Part shown: in pieces, positions 1-8,951 of the stretch
How the letters are laid out: every line of letters begins with the position of its first letter
Numbering within the stretch: the first letter of the stretch is position 1
DNA from: CATOSP01 sp965237775
Lineage (GTDB): Bacteria; Chloroflexota; Dehalococcoidia; Lucifugimonadales; UBA3495
NCBI GenBank assembly: GCA_965237775.1
Contig: OZ250155.1
Location: forward strand, 558,001 to 622,000
Direction: 5' to 3'
Length of the DNA stretch: 64,000 nucleotides
Notes under the pieces: model-generated
What the model was told of the DNA's origin: nothing
Databases searched by the model: none
The model's input: the letters and a program-made list of their open reading frames with translations, nothing else
Program-made: the position numbers and the translations under genes

Positions 1-80
1 CCTGATCACATTGGCGGCGTTGGGCTGCAGCCTTCGGGCGTGGTACGCGCCATGAAATGTCCAGCGGAAAGGAGCGACTC

Positions 81-683
81 ATGAAGGAAAAACGTTTCGA
101 CTGGCCGTCCGCATTGGTCCGAACCGGGACCGGGCTGGTCACAGTGGCATGCGTGTTCCTGAGCCTGTACGGGGGCGGGAGTCTGGGAGCCAGCCTGGAA
201 AACGAGGCCATGGGATCGGGCGTCACGGTCCTGGCCTGTATCGCGTTCATTGCGGCGACCTTTTTCCTGGTGACCCGGATGCAAAAGGCGGCGCAGTGGT
301 GGCTGGCCAGGCGCCACCCGCCTGGTGAAGACGGTCCGGAGGCGCCTGAAGCGGAGGGCTGCGAGGAGATCAGGTTCCTGGTAAGCGAGGATGATGCATG
401 GATCATGGCCATAGCCGTGTCTGCCGCCATACTCGTGATTGTGGGGATGGCGATGGTCGCGGCCGGGACCGTGGAAGTCATCGAGGACGCCCTCTCGGGG
501 TTGGCGCTCTTGCTGGCGCTCCTGGCGGTCTTTGTCCCATGGGGCGCCCTGACCTTCGGCGCAGTGTTCCTGATTCGCAAACCAGTGGGCCGGTGGTTCA
601 AGGCCCGGGAGTTCCCCTCCGCAGACGGCGAGGCTCCTGCAGACGGCGAGGAACAGGCCCTCGCCCGCGCCGAGGCCGAGTAA
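81..683 (+). CDS. Four-TM membrane protein, second-copy paralogue of the small p106 proteins
   Basis: Unrecognised membrane protein of 200 aa. It has two hydrophobic segments in the first half and two in the second, each pair followed by a charged tail, as if two two-TM units were fused. The start with MKEKRFDW is chosen because AAAGGAG lies 7 bases upstream; an ATG at 57 has no such site. The opening MKEK and the gene order match the two separate 106-aa proteins at 51002-51669 on the other strand, which also precede a 207-aa membrane protein. The stop overlaps the next start (TAATG). Function unknown; likely part of the envelope-associated machinery of a truncated second copy of the element. 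Confidence 0.75.
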   Translation: MKEKRFDWPSALVRTGTGLVTVACVFLSLYGGGSLGASLENEAMGSGVTVLACIAFIAATFFLVTRMQKAAQWWLARRHPPGEDGPEAPEAEGCEEIRFLVSEDDAWIMAIAVSAAILVIVGMAMVAAGTVEVIEDALSGLALLLALLAVFVPWGALTFGAVFLIRKPVGRWFKAREFPSADGEAPADGEEQALARAEAE

Positions 684-1306
684 TGCTCAGCCTGGGAGCG
701 GCCCGGTGCGTCAGCCTCTTCGTCATCGCCCTGCTGCGGGTGCTGGGCAGGGCGTTTGCGCAGGAAGCCGACGGGTCCCTGCCCGACCTGGCGGACCAGC
801 CCCTGATCGAGGAGTGGGGCATGCTCTACGACGTGGTCCGCCAGTTCTGCATCCTGGGCGCCATCGCGGCGGTCCTGGCCGCCTGCGTGCAGCAGGTCCG
901 GGAAGAGGTGGCCCCGTGCACCTTGGTGCTGGTGCCCATCGCCGTCCTGGTCTACCTGGCGCTGCCGGAGATTCTGCCGGAGGACTCGGGCTACACCGGC
1001 TCCCTCCTGGTGATGGCGGGCCTGCTGGCCATCTGCCTTGGGGCGTGGGCGGATCTGCAGCCCGAGGAGCGGGTCCGTCCCGCCTACTACAGCGCCCTGG
1101 GGATGGTGCTGGCTATGGTCATCTACGTCGGCGGGATGGAGCAGGCGGCGGCGGTGCCCGGGCTGGTCATGGGCGAGGACCCCGACCCCCGGGTCCGGTG
1201 GGGGCTGGAGCTGCTGGCGGTCCTGGTGGTCCCGGTGACCCTGACGTTCCTGCCCGGGCTGAAGCTGGCCTGGCAGCGCCCCGCCCGCGGGGCGTGGTGG
1301 TCCTGA
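683..1306 (+). CDS. Polytopic membrane protein p207, second copy
   Basis: 207-aa hydrophobic protein with about six membrane segments. It begins MLSLGAARCVSLF and has the same length as the protein at 50379-51002, aligning with it end to end (shared blocks such as VLAACVQQ and ICLGAWADLQP; both end in W-W-x). An early Ala-Gln-Glu after a hydrophobic start could be a signal-peptide cleavage region. It is translationally coupled to the preceding gene by TAATG. I do not recognise the family; a membrane subunit of the element's surface or assembly apparatus is an inference from the operon. A longer same-frame ORF exists upstream but overlaps the previous gene and lacks its own ribosome site. Confidence 0.8.
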   Translation: MLSLGAARCVSLFVIALLRVLGRAFAQEADGSLPDLADQPLIEEWGMLYDVVRQFCILGAIAAVLAACVQQVREEVAPCTLVLVPIAVLVYLALPEILPEDSGYTGSLLVMAGLLAICLGAWADLQPEERVRPAYYSALGMVLAMVIYVGGMEQAAAVPGLVMGEDPDPRVRWGLELLAVLVVPVTLTFLPGLKLAWQRPARGAWWS

Positions 1307-1409
1307 TATGGAGCAGAGGGCGCCGCCCTCGCGCGAAAGCGTCATAATTTTATTTATATAGGTTTTTTGAACACTTTTTCCTGACACTATCCCTTCTGAA
1401 GGAGGCCTG

Positions 1410-2250
1410 ATGACCCTTTCCACCGCTATGGAGATGGCCAACGGCGCGTCCGGCCCCGACCAGGCTGGGGCCAACCCCTACAATCCGGCCAGCGCCCACC
1501 CGCTGGCCCTGAGGCTCGACTCCCGGCCCGGGAACTACGACGCCTACATGGGCATGGTCAAGTCGATGTTCGACCGGGAGATGCGCACCCTGGGCAACTA
1601 CATCTCATCGGGCTATTACCGGTCGCCCGCCCTGCGCTCCCTGGGCACCCGCTACTACCACCTCTCCCTCTGGCAGATCACCTCACCGGCCGGACTCCTG
1701 AACCACCGGCGCACCGAGATGGTGAGGGAGCGGACCAACCTGCACGAGATCATGGCCGGGTTGGGGGTCCCGCTGGATCCCGACGAGGTCGGGCCATGGA
1801 GGAGAGCAAGGCCGAGGCCATCTACGGCTCCTCCCTGACCTTCGGCAGCGACGCCCTGGTGCGGTTCACCGGTTCGGCCCGGCTGGTGCCCCTGACCTTG
1901 CGGGACTGCTACGCTCGCCTCGACGACATCACCGCCCTGGTGCGGGGCCGAGCGCCCAGATCCAGCAGGCCCAGCGCAAGGGCTCCTACTGGGACTGCGG
2001 CCCCCTGATCGGGTACTTCAAGACGCCCTACAAGGACCGGGGGGAGATCAACCTGATGGCCGTCGCGCCCCCCTTCCTGCTCAAGCTCCAGACCTACATC
2101 GACGTGTCCATCGCCGAGGTCTGGCGCCACCAGGGGCAGCGCATCGTCTCCCAGACGGCCGACGGGGACGACGGGTCCTCGCTGCAGCCGAACATTGAAG
2201 CGGCGGCTCCCAGGAAGAGAAGCCTGTTCGGGAGGTTCACCGGAAGATGA
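1410..2250 (+). pseudogene. Frameshifted copy of the 299-aa operon protein
   Basis: The intact homologue lies at 49386-50285. Here the reading frame is lost twice. Near 1790 a C appears missing in GTC-GGG-CC, where the homologue reads Val-Arg-Ala-Met. Near 1950 a base appears missing in GGCC-GAGC, where the homologue reads Arg-Gly-Leu-Ser. Each shift is one base and sequence similarity continues in the new frame, so three frames together spell nearly the whole protein. GAAGGAGG lies upstream of the start ATG. The end overlaps the next gene as ATGA, exactly as in the intact copy. Either this is a recent pseudogene or the two indels are assembly errors; both lie in GC-rich short runs. Confidence 0.85.
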
Positions 2251-2708
2251 CGACCATAGCCGTGGGAGGGAAGGCCAAACCCCCGAAGGACGGGCAGAAA
2301 GCGGACCAGGTGGTGATCGAGCACGAGAACGGCAGGCTGGAGGTCCTGGAGGACTGCGAGCGGAAGCTGGGGCTGATCATCCACGCGGAGACCCGGCAGG
2401 TGTTCCCGGAGCCGGGGGAGGTGCCCCGCTACACCCTGAGCCTGGACGGGGACTATGCCGAGCTGGACAGCCCGGTGGACTACTACGACGACGAGCTCAA
2501 AGACCCGGTCGATGACCCCGACTTCGTCTTCGGGGCGTCCGTGGCCGCCCGCGAGGCGGCGGAGAACGGCGAGATGGGAGAGACCGAGACCCAGAAGTGC
2601 CACGCCAGGCTGCAGTTGATCGCCTGCATCGGCGGCGTCGCGTTCCCGCTGCTGGCTCTGGCGGTGGCGGCGGGCATCACCGGCGGGCTGCCCTGGCGAG
2701 GAGGTTAG
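2247..2708 (+). CDS. C-terminally anchored acidic protein p153, second copy
   Basis: 153 aa, same length as the protein at 48928-49389 and clearly homologous (shared LSLDGDYAEL, VDYYDDEL, FVFGA and AENGEM blocks). The first two thirds are soluble and acidic; a hydrophobic helix with a Gly-Gly end lies at the C-terminus, so a tail-anchored or single-pass membrane protein is likely. It overlaps the preceding gene by ATGA. In the main operon the next gene is the 611-aa cysteine-cluster protein; here the cluster stops and repeat-rich non-coding DNA follows, marking the break of the second copy. Confidence 0.8.
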   Translation: MTTIAVGGKAKPPKDGQKADQVVIEHENGRLEVLEDCERKLGLIIHAETRQVFPEPGEVPRYTLSLDGDYAELDSPVDYYDDELKDPVDDPDFVFGASVAAREAAENGEMGETETQKCHARLQLIACIGGVAFPLLALAVAAGITGGLPWRGG

Positions 2709-3217
2709 GGCGCGCGGGAATTGACAGGTGAAAGAGAGGCGCATTGCGGGATGTCATTTCGAGGAGATTCACAGGTGGCGCCTGTTGTCCATTTTAAGAT
2801 CGCCGGGACCGCCAGCCCTAGACCTCTCTGCGGACGGGCGCCGGAGGAACGGTCCCCGCTCAGGGTCACTTGCATTCCCTCGGAAACCACCTGCCCGGAG
2901 TGCAGGTCTGACCGGAGCATCAATTGGGCCCTGCCAATCGCGTTCCGGCGCGAAGCCAAGCCCTTCGCATAGGAACCGCCGGGGAATGCAGCCCATACAC
3001 GCCGGCGTCCGCGGAGCTTAGAGTCCCTGAAATGCACCCATAACCCGCGCCAGGGCGCGCGGCCGGAGGCCCGGTAATGGCAGCCTGCGGGACACCCGGG
3101 CCGGTCTTCGAGGACGGCAATGGGCCACAGAGGGCCTGCGATCGCCGGCAGCCCCGGCGTTGCCGGCGTCAAGAATGCACCAGTTCCTGCCGCCAGGTTG
3201 CGGCCGACGTGGGCGGG
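2709..3217. other. Non-coding, leader-repeat debris
   Basis: About 510 bases with no convincing gene. It contains copies of the box seen between the small genes at 12-15 kb: an AATGCACCCATAAC core at 3031-3044, a following GGAGGCCCGGTAATGGC at about 3065-3081, and a related AAATGTACCC at 3261 just beyond. This suggests the stretch descends from the replication/regulation block of the second element copy, with the genes themselves lost. Confidence 0.5.
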
Positions 3218-4105
3218 TTAATGGCCAGTCACGGGCTCCAGGCGCCGGTGGCCATCGGAGAAATGTACCCATTGCGCCGGCGCCCGGCCCGGGGATCGCG
3301 GAATTCCCGCCCGTGCAATGGGCCTGTGGGCGTACACCTCTCCAGTTAGGCCATCGCCGTTTTTCGGATTATGAGGCGTAGTGGTGGGTGCCGACGTTTG
3401 ATCCCCGGGTGGTGGTGCCGACTCTTGTGCCGGCGATGGAGTACTTGCTCCGGGATTGCTCGCATCCTCGTGTCCGCACCGATCGATCACTACGCCCATT
3501 GCCGAAATAATCAAAAATCCCGTAACTACGCCCGATACGAGAGCAAAGTTGAGTAACCCAAAGACCCTGGCGATTCTCTTCACTAAGCCATCGCCTATCA
3601 GGTACCAAACGGTCCTTGAGTTCGTGAATAGGATAGCTACCGTAACTACTGTGGACAATGTGACGAGCGGGTACTTGTCGGCGAACGGGATAGTGAGCGC
3701 ATTTGCTAGTTCTGGGATTTTGGTGGTGATCAGATAGGTGGCAGCTAGGAGAACCATGCCCGCCGCCTTAATCTGCGCACTGAAGGTTTTGTTTGAGCTA
3801 TTGCTGGCCTCTTCCAATTGTGCAAGATATTCGTGAGCCCTAAACACCTCGTCCCCAGTAGACACCTCAGTCGGTATGCGGGCGATCCAGCCGACGATTA
3901 TGTGGAACTTGATGAGTGCGTCCGCACTGACCGCTACGGTGCCCGCCGTAACATACGGGCCTAAACCAGTCAAAGATACGCCGTGTTTGACTAATTGATC
4001 CTCCGCCACGATTCCCAAACTAATCGCGAAGGATAGTGAGGTCGCACACAATAGAAATGCTTGGAACCTGGGGTTGGACGTCAAAAACGTGTACAAGGAA
4101 TTCAA
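3218..4105 (-). CDS. Hypothetical polytopic membrane protein
   Basis: 295 aa with about five hydrophobic segments in the first 200 residues, a polar middle, and a Pro/Ser/Thr-rich tail. Base composition is less GC-rich than the flanking element genes, suggesting separate ancestry. The last roughly 40 residues run into repeat-box DNA, so the natural C-terminus may have been replaced when the repeat moved in. I do not recognise the family. Confidence 0.6.
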   Translation of the reverse strand: MNSLYTFLTSNPRFQAFLLCATSLSFAISLGIVAEDQLVKHGVSLTGLGPYVTAGTVAVSADALIKFHIIVGWIARIPTEVSTGDEVFRAHEYLAQLEEASNSSNKTFSAQIKAAGMVLLAATYLITTKIPELANALTIPFADKYPLVTLSTVVTVAILFTNSRTVWYLIGDGLVKRIARVFGLLNFALVSGVVTGFLIISAMGVVIDRCGHEDASNPGASTPSPAQESAPPPGDQTSAPTTTPHNPKNGDGLTGEVYAHRPIARAGIPRSPGRAPAQWVHFSDGHRRLEPVTGH

Positions 4106-4176
4106 GGATGGTCCTCGGTATTGGTGCCGTTGTCGCGTCCCAGTCTCAATCTCAACCGCCTTCTTTGGGACACCTA

Positions 4177-4331
4177 AATTATAGCCAAGTTGAAATGTAC
4201 CTGTCGCTAGACCACAGCGTCAGTGGCTACCCAGCCGGGGCCCAAAGTTGATATAAGGTGCCGTGGAGTCCTTTCCGGCTTCTTGAAGGCGCCCGAAATG
4301 CACATCCCACCTTGGTATCTTTTTGGTGCTA
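4177..4331. repeat. MITE copy 1 (IS630-type ends, TA target)
   Basis: About 150 bases that align along their length with 33618-33764, including a shared block around GATAAGGTGCCGTGGAGT (GATATGAGG in the other copy) and an end AAATGCACATCCCACCTTGG. The left end follows a TA. The right end is degraded (CTTTTTGGTG instead of a clean inverted repeat), so the right limit is approximate. No coding capacity. The ends resemble those of the IS630-type element at 7368-8644. Confidence 0.7.
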
Positions 4332-4929
4332 TGCGCACGACCCAGCCTGGACTTCGGGGGAATGTGCCCATAAGCAGCGCCAGGACCGGGCAGCCGAAGT
4401 CCGGTAATGGCAACCTTCGGGCCCCTCGGGCCGACCCTCGAGGACGAGAAATGGTCAGCCCAACCCTGTGGTCTCCGGCAGCTCCGGTATCGACGGCTCG
4501 CTGAATGTACCAGTCCGCACGATGTTCCATACGGAAATCACCGGCAGTCTGCGTTCAGGGCTAGTAGGGTGCGGTATTTGTGGGGAACCCGCAGTGTCCG
4601 CCCTTGAACTCGATATGCACGTGGGCATGTCGACATGAAGCCCACTTTTCCTCTACAACGTCCAGTCGCCGCTTCGCCGGCCGCCTCCCCGCGATGAATA
4701 GGCCCATAACTGCCGGCTATGGTGTGCGTCAGCAGGCCCTGTAGTGGCCAGTAGGTCGTAGGAGTTGGTAGCTCACTGAGCTGGGGAATGCACCCATAAC
4801 CGGGGTCCTGGCCGACCTCGCCGGCGCGTTGAATGTACCAGTCAAGACGCAGGTCCCGCGCGACCTGGTCGCGACAAGGGGCCAGTTCCAATGCCTCGAG
4901 CAACGGCCGTGGCCGCCCGGAAAGGGCCG
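4332..4929. other. Non-coding, repeat boxes
   Basis: About 600 bases without a supportable gene. It carries box repeats like those at 3.0-3.3 kb: AATGTGCCCATAAGC at 4361, GGTAATGGCAAC near 4404, GAATGTACCAGTC near 4502 and 4833, and AATGCACCCATAAC at 4787-4800. Otherwise I see nothing. Confidence 0.45.
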
Positions 4930-5313
4930 CTAGAAATGCGGATGAAAAGCCTTGGTTGAGAAGAGGGCTTTAGGCAGAAAGGTTGGCGTCAGCAACGCCA
5001 GCGACCAAATCTGACCGAGCCGGATTGCGCCAAAAATGGCTGCAACACCGCTGGTGTCGGCGTTGGCGGCACGGTCTCCGCTGGCAGCGTTACCAATATC
5101 GCCCGTCAAACCGGCCTTGGCCGCCACCAGTGTCAGGTTGGCGACCGTGGCTGCCAGGTACAACTGGAATTTAGTCTTGACCCGCCCGAAGTAGCGGGCC
5201 TGCCGAATTCCCAGCTGCACCAGCCGGGCCAGACGGTGCTCCACCACCACCCGGCGCTTACGGTACCAGGCAAAGGCCTCGCTCTGCTGCAGGGCGCGGG
5301 CCTGCTGCAACAG

Positions 5314-5345
5314 GGCCTCCCCCGATCAGGGTCGGGGGCAGGCTC
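5314..5345 (+). repeat. Short hairpin insert a
   Basis: Sequence CCCCCGATCAGGGTCGGGGG followed by CAGGCTCTG. It forms a C5-G/C-G5 hairpin and splits the C-terminal part of the IS1182-type transposase. It is the same family as the inserts at 5942, 7630 and 8114. Confidence 0.7.
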
Positions 5346-5941
5346 TGCGGGTGCAGTTGCACCGTTCGCCCCATTCCCGAGGACCCGGCCACGCATTGAG
5401 GGCGCAGCGAGCAGGCCCCACACACTGTTGCGTCGAACTGGAAGGCTTGCAACCTGTGAGTCCGTCCCGTGGACCTGGTCCGCTTCCCCGCCGGCAGCAG
5501 CTTCCGGGTAACCTGACCCGCCGGACAGGTACAGGTTACCTCCTCCAGGTCAATCCGGAAGTCTTCTTTCGGGAAGTGCTTGCGGTTGGGGCGCCCCGGC
5601 ACCCGGGCAATCAGGGTGCGTCCCGCGTCGGCGAAGGCCTGCCTGGTATCGCCGTCGCCATAAGCGGCGTCGCCCAGCGCCTCCTCCACCGGCACACCGG
5701 TATTGGCTTCACTCCGTTCCACCAGTTCCAAGGCCCCCAGGTTGTCCGGAGCGTTGCCGGGCAATACCTCCACGGCCGTGATCAATTGGGAGTCGGTGTC
5801 CACCACAATCGCCGCCTTGTGCCCGTCGAACCGCCGACTGCTGCTCTTGTGGCCGTGGCGCATCTCCGGGTCATGCACCGACATCATTCGGTCCTTGCTC
5901 ACCCCGTCCTTGAGGCCAATACCCTCGCCGGTGCGCTCCAC

Positions 5942-5973
5942 GTCCCCCGTTCGGGGCCGGGGGCAGGCTCTGG
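5942..5973 (+). repeat. Short hairpin insert b
   Basis: GTCCCCCGTTCGGGG, then CCGGGGGCAGGCTCTGG. It interrupts the same transposase between its N-terminal and catalytic parts and shifts the frame by one. Confidence 0.7.
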
Positions 5974-6909
5974 AGCAGCAACTGCCCCAGCAACTCCGCC
6001 GCCGCGACGATGCCCTGCCGCTCAGGACTGCCCTCCGGCAGAGCCTCCTGCTCCTGCCGCGACAACTCCAGCAAACGGTCCGCGTCGGCCACAATCGTGG
6101 CCAGCAGCCCCGCCCGTGCCCGCTTGTCGGACCAGTCGATGGCCGACTCTCCCTTGATGCTGGAGCCTAGGTACCGCTCGTACCCTTGGGCCTTGGCCCA
6201 TCCTTTGACATCGGACCCCTCCACGGCTGCCAACGCCCGCAACAGCTTCACAATCCCGTCCGCCAGCAGGTTGCAGGTGTCCCTCACCGCGCCCCGCCCC
6301 AGGATATTCGTCGTGTCCAGCGCCACCCCCATCCCACGTTTTTTCAGGTAGCCCGACTCCCGAGCCAGGCGCAGGCTGGACTCGAACACCGCCCGCACCT
6401 TGTCGTGGAGAATCAACTGGGCCCGGAACACCTGGAGCGTGCTCTTGGCGAAGGGACGGTCTTCAATCTCGATTCCCAGAGCCACTTTCCAGCGGATGTC
6501 GAAGTCGGCTCTGGCCTTGGCCTCGGCGTCGCTCACCTTGTCGTGGGTCTGCAGCAGTAATGCCGTCGCCAGCAGGCTGGGCGGCACGCTGTCCCGCCCA
6601 TTGTCGACGCAGTAGAACTCGGCGAAGTCGGAGTCCCGGAATAGTTGCCCCCGCAGGGATGCCAACAGGCCGTAGAAAGTGTCCTTACCCACATGGTCCA
6701 AGTACAAGCGGTCCGCTTCCCACAGGCCCCGCTGGTCCGATCGCTCTCCCAGCACTGCTATCCCTCGCTATGCTCGATGACTCCAAGTATACCCGCTCAC
6801 CCGACCCACACCACTTTCCGGCCAGATTTCTAGGTTGAGTCGGCCCGCGGCTTCAGGCCTGCGGTCGTGCACGTGGGCGGCCGTCAGGACCACCCTTGAG
6901 CCGGTGACG

Positions 6910-7165
6910 GGGTGCGGTTCGACGTTCTTGGTACGGCACCACTCGCACCGGCCCCTGGTTCGGAAGACCCGGGCGCACCGGCTCCGGGCCTTCCAGTCAG
7001 CGGGGTGCCGCCCAAGGTTCTCCGGGCTGATGGGCCTATCGCCTTACGCGCCTTTTACCGGGCCGCGTGTGACCCAGCGGTGCAGGACGGGGTATGAGCC
7101 GGAGTAGGCATCCGGTCCTCCGGCGAGGAGGCGGCCCGGACGGAGGACGCGCCCCGTCGGCAATG
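6910..7165 (-). pseudogene. Relic of the cysteine-rich small gene region at 11.1-11.4 kb
   Basis: This stretch matches 11108-11370 over most of its length: shared CACCGGCCCCTG, GGCTCCGGGCCTTCCAGTCA, GCGGTGCAGGA and CGGACGGAGGACG blocks, in the same orientation. In the intact copy this DNA encodes the C-terminal half of a minus-strand 124-aa protein and its downstream flank. Here the frame is not kept and the upstream half is missing. It is evidence for a second, partly deleted copy of the element's regulatory block. Confidence 0.6.
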
Positions 7166-7629
7166 TATCCATTCACTGCGTCTGAGGCACCGGCAGGACA
7201 TGGCGGCGCCAAAACATCACAGCCGCGCCCCTCTGCTCCTGCGCGCTGCTGTGCGTCACGGCCCGGACCATCAGCCAGATACAGGGTCGGCGTACCCCTA
7301 AAGCAACGAATAAGGGTCCCATATCCGAGCCCGACAGCCTCCTCGAATGTGGAGAGATGTGCACCTAAACCAAAGCCAAGGTGGGATGTGCATTGGTATG
7401 GTGCTGGGATGCGGACTGGGAGTTTCGCAGGTGCTCCCCAGCCTTTGATTGCAGGACGGTCCGGCAACGCCGTTTGACCTCTTCTTTCCTCTTGGACAGG
7501 CTGGCGAGAAAGCCGCTCACCGTCTCCCGCACCAAGGCCCTGGTTCCCAGGCACAGGTTCCCGGTCGCCTCCTCCCTCACCCAGCCCCAGATGGCCTCGC
7601 CGGCGTTGAAGTCCGGGCTGTACCCCGGC

Positions 7630-7657
7630 AGAGCCTGCCCTCGTGAAAACGGGGGTT
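7630..7657 (+). repeat. Short hairpin insert c
   Basis: AGAGCCTGCCCTCGTGAAAA followed by CGGGGG. It splits the IS630 transposase just before the SPDFNAGE motif; insert length is 2 modulo 3. It is nearly identical to insert d. Confidence 0.75.
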
Positions 7658-8113
7658 CACCAGCCGCAGGTTCACTCCGGGCTTTCTCAGCCACTCTCTC
7701 ACCGCCTCATCCCGGTGGGCTGGCGCGTTGTCCCAGATCACGTTCAGCCTCCCGCTGTGCCTCTCCCGCAACTGCTCCAGGAAACCTGCCGACGTTTCGC
7801 TATTGCTGTTACCCTCCAGCTCCATCCACTCCACCTCACCGGTCTCCAGGCACACCGCAGAGTAGTAGCTGGCCTTCTCGCCGTACCGAGGGCTGGTCGA
7901 GTCCACCAGTGCCGGTTCTCCCTTCAAGATCCACTTGCACCGCAACTCGGCGTCCGCCCGGAAGTGGGCCTCGTCAACTAAGAATATCTTGGCCCCAAAT
8001 TCTTGCGCCTGAGATTTCAGTGAGGCGTACTCCGCCACGAAGGCATCCCGTTTCTCCGCATCAGCCTTGAGCAGCCGTTTCTTGGGGCGCTCGAACGCGA
8101 ATCCCAGCCGGTG

Positions 8114-8140
8114 CAGAGCCTGCCCTCGTGGAGACGGGGG
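8114..8140 (+). repeat. Short hairpin insert d
   Basis: CAGAGCCTGCCCTCGTGGAG followed by ACGGGGG. It splits the same IS630 transposase between the helix-turn-helix region and the DDE core. It differs from insert c only in the loop. Confidence 0.75.
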
Positions 8141-8644
8141 CAGTTCAGGCAACTGCTGCGGCTCAGGCTGATGCCGAAGCGTTCTTGGACAAACTGCCAC
8201 ACGGCTTTCCAGTTCCAGTTGGCCGGGCTGATGCCCGACATGGTGGGCGGTTCCTACACCGCCGCCTTCAACTCCGCATGCTGCCCTCTTCGAGGGCGGG
8301 GGAACCCCCGGACTCCTCGAAGATCAGGGCTGCCGGGCCGACCTCGCCGAAGGCGGCCAACCATCTTCCTATGGTGTGGGAATCCCGCTCCAGCGCTTCG
8401 GCGGTGGCCTGAGCAGTCCAGCCTTGGGTCAGGAGCCACAGGGCGTACTACCGTTCTCGTTCCCGGGGCACCGGCGACAGAATCATCCGCCTGCGCACGC
8501 CCGGCACATCCATTTCCCATCGTTCGAGAAACTCCTTTGTCTCTCCCATACCCAACACCTTCCCCGCTTCTTATCAACTTGACGACCGTGCGAATCCCTG
8601 GATTTTACCGGAACACCTATGTAGGTTTCACATTGGCTTTGGTT

Positions 8645-8951
8645 TAGTTGTCAGTCCTCAGACCCTATGGCTGGAACTCGTCGTTGTTACACCGCCCACC
8701 TTAGAGCTGGGTTCCGATGCCTTGGACCTAGAGTTTGGCGGAGTAACATTCCGTGTGGTACAAACATAATGCACAGGTTGCCTGTTCTCTCACACTTCAC
8801 CCTAATACTACAACGACGCGTTATGAGAAAACACGCTCAGATCTTCTTCAGCTACGGACCGTTCATCATGGGAGACTCGCACTCGTTCGTTGCCAGCTTC
8901 AAAATCCGCCCACGAGTTACCTTGTAGGACAACGCGTCGTTGTAGTACTAA
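8645..8951. other. Non-coding spacer between two IS elements
   Basis: About 300 bases, relatively AT-rich, ending in the CTAA target site of the next insertion sequence. I see no gene or recognisable site. Confidence 0.4.

Larger units (their letters stand above)
4930..6755 (-). pseudogene. IS1182-family transposase, broken by two hairpin inserts
   Basis: The protein is recoverable in three consecutive frames. The N-terminal part starts MLGERSDQ and includes the DTTNILGRGAV region. The middle contains HDPEMRHGHKS, FDGHKAA and a DAAYGDG motif typical of the DDE core, then a cysteine cluster. The C-terminal part has RKRRVVVEHRLARL, the usual E-containing helix. The frame is lost at 5942-5973 and again at 5314-5345, each time at an insert of the same short hairpin, of length 1 modulo 3. 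Without the inserts one continuous protein of about 590 aa is restored. Not functional as it stands. Confidence 0.85.
4934..6829 (-). mobile_element. IS1182-type insertion sequence, degenerate
   Basis: Flanked by CTAG on both sides (4930-4933 and 6830-6833), read as a 4-bp target duplication. Imperfect terminal repeats start AAATGCGGATGAAAAG on the left and, read inward from the right, AAATCTGGCCGGAAAG. It encloses one transposase gene on the minus strand, broken by two hairpin inserts. The transposase stop codon uses the left CTAG. Confidence 0.75.
7365..8549 (-). pseudogene. IS630-family transposase, multiply broken
   Basis: Read on the minus strand from MGETKEFLERW it gives a helix-turn-helix region (TIGRWLAAFGEVG), then MSGISPANWNWKAVWQFV, then the DDE core with FLVDEAHFRAD and NVIWDNAPAH, then LPGYSPDFNAGEAIWGWV with the catalytic Glu. 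Breaks visible: an in-frame TAG after RERER, a frame change plus TAG near 8260-8290, a hairpin insert at 8114-8140 and another at 7630-7657, each shifting frame. The family is clear, the gene is dead. Confidence 0.85.
7368..8644 (-). mobile_element. IS630-type insertion sequence, degenerate
   Basis: The ends are inverted: AACCAAAGCCAAGGTG on the left and, read inward on the right, AACCAAAGCCAATGTG. TA dinucleotides flank both sides (7366-7367, 8645-8646), the hallmark of IS630/Tc1-mariner insertion. It contains a heavily damaged transposase. Its ends are shared with the three MITEs in this window, so it or a relative probably mobilised them. Confidence 0.8.

Noticed and set aside
398..1306. 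Longer 302-aa reading frame covering the p207 gene
   Set aside because: Its first 95 codons overlap the upstream four-TM gene in another frame; the homologue at 50379 starts at the same MLSLG.
8281..8315. Fifth copy of the short hairpin insert
   Set aside because: A GCCCTC-TT-CGAGGGC hairpin with a G-run is present but lacks the AGCCTGCCC half, so membership is not supported.
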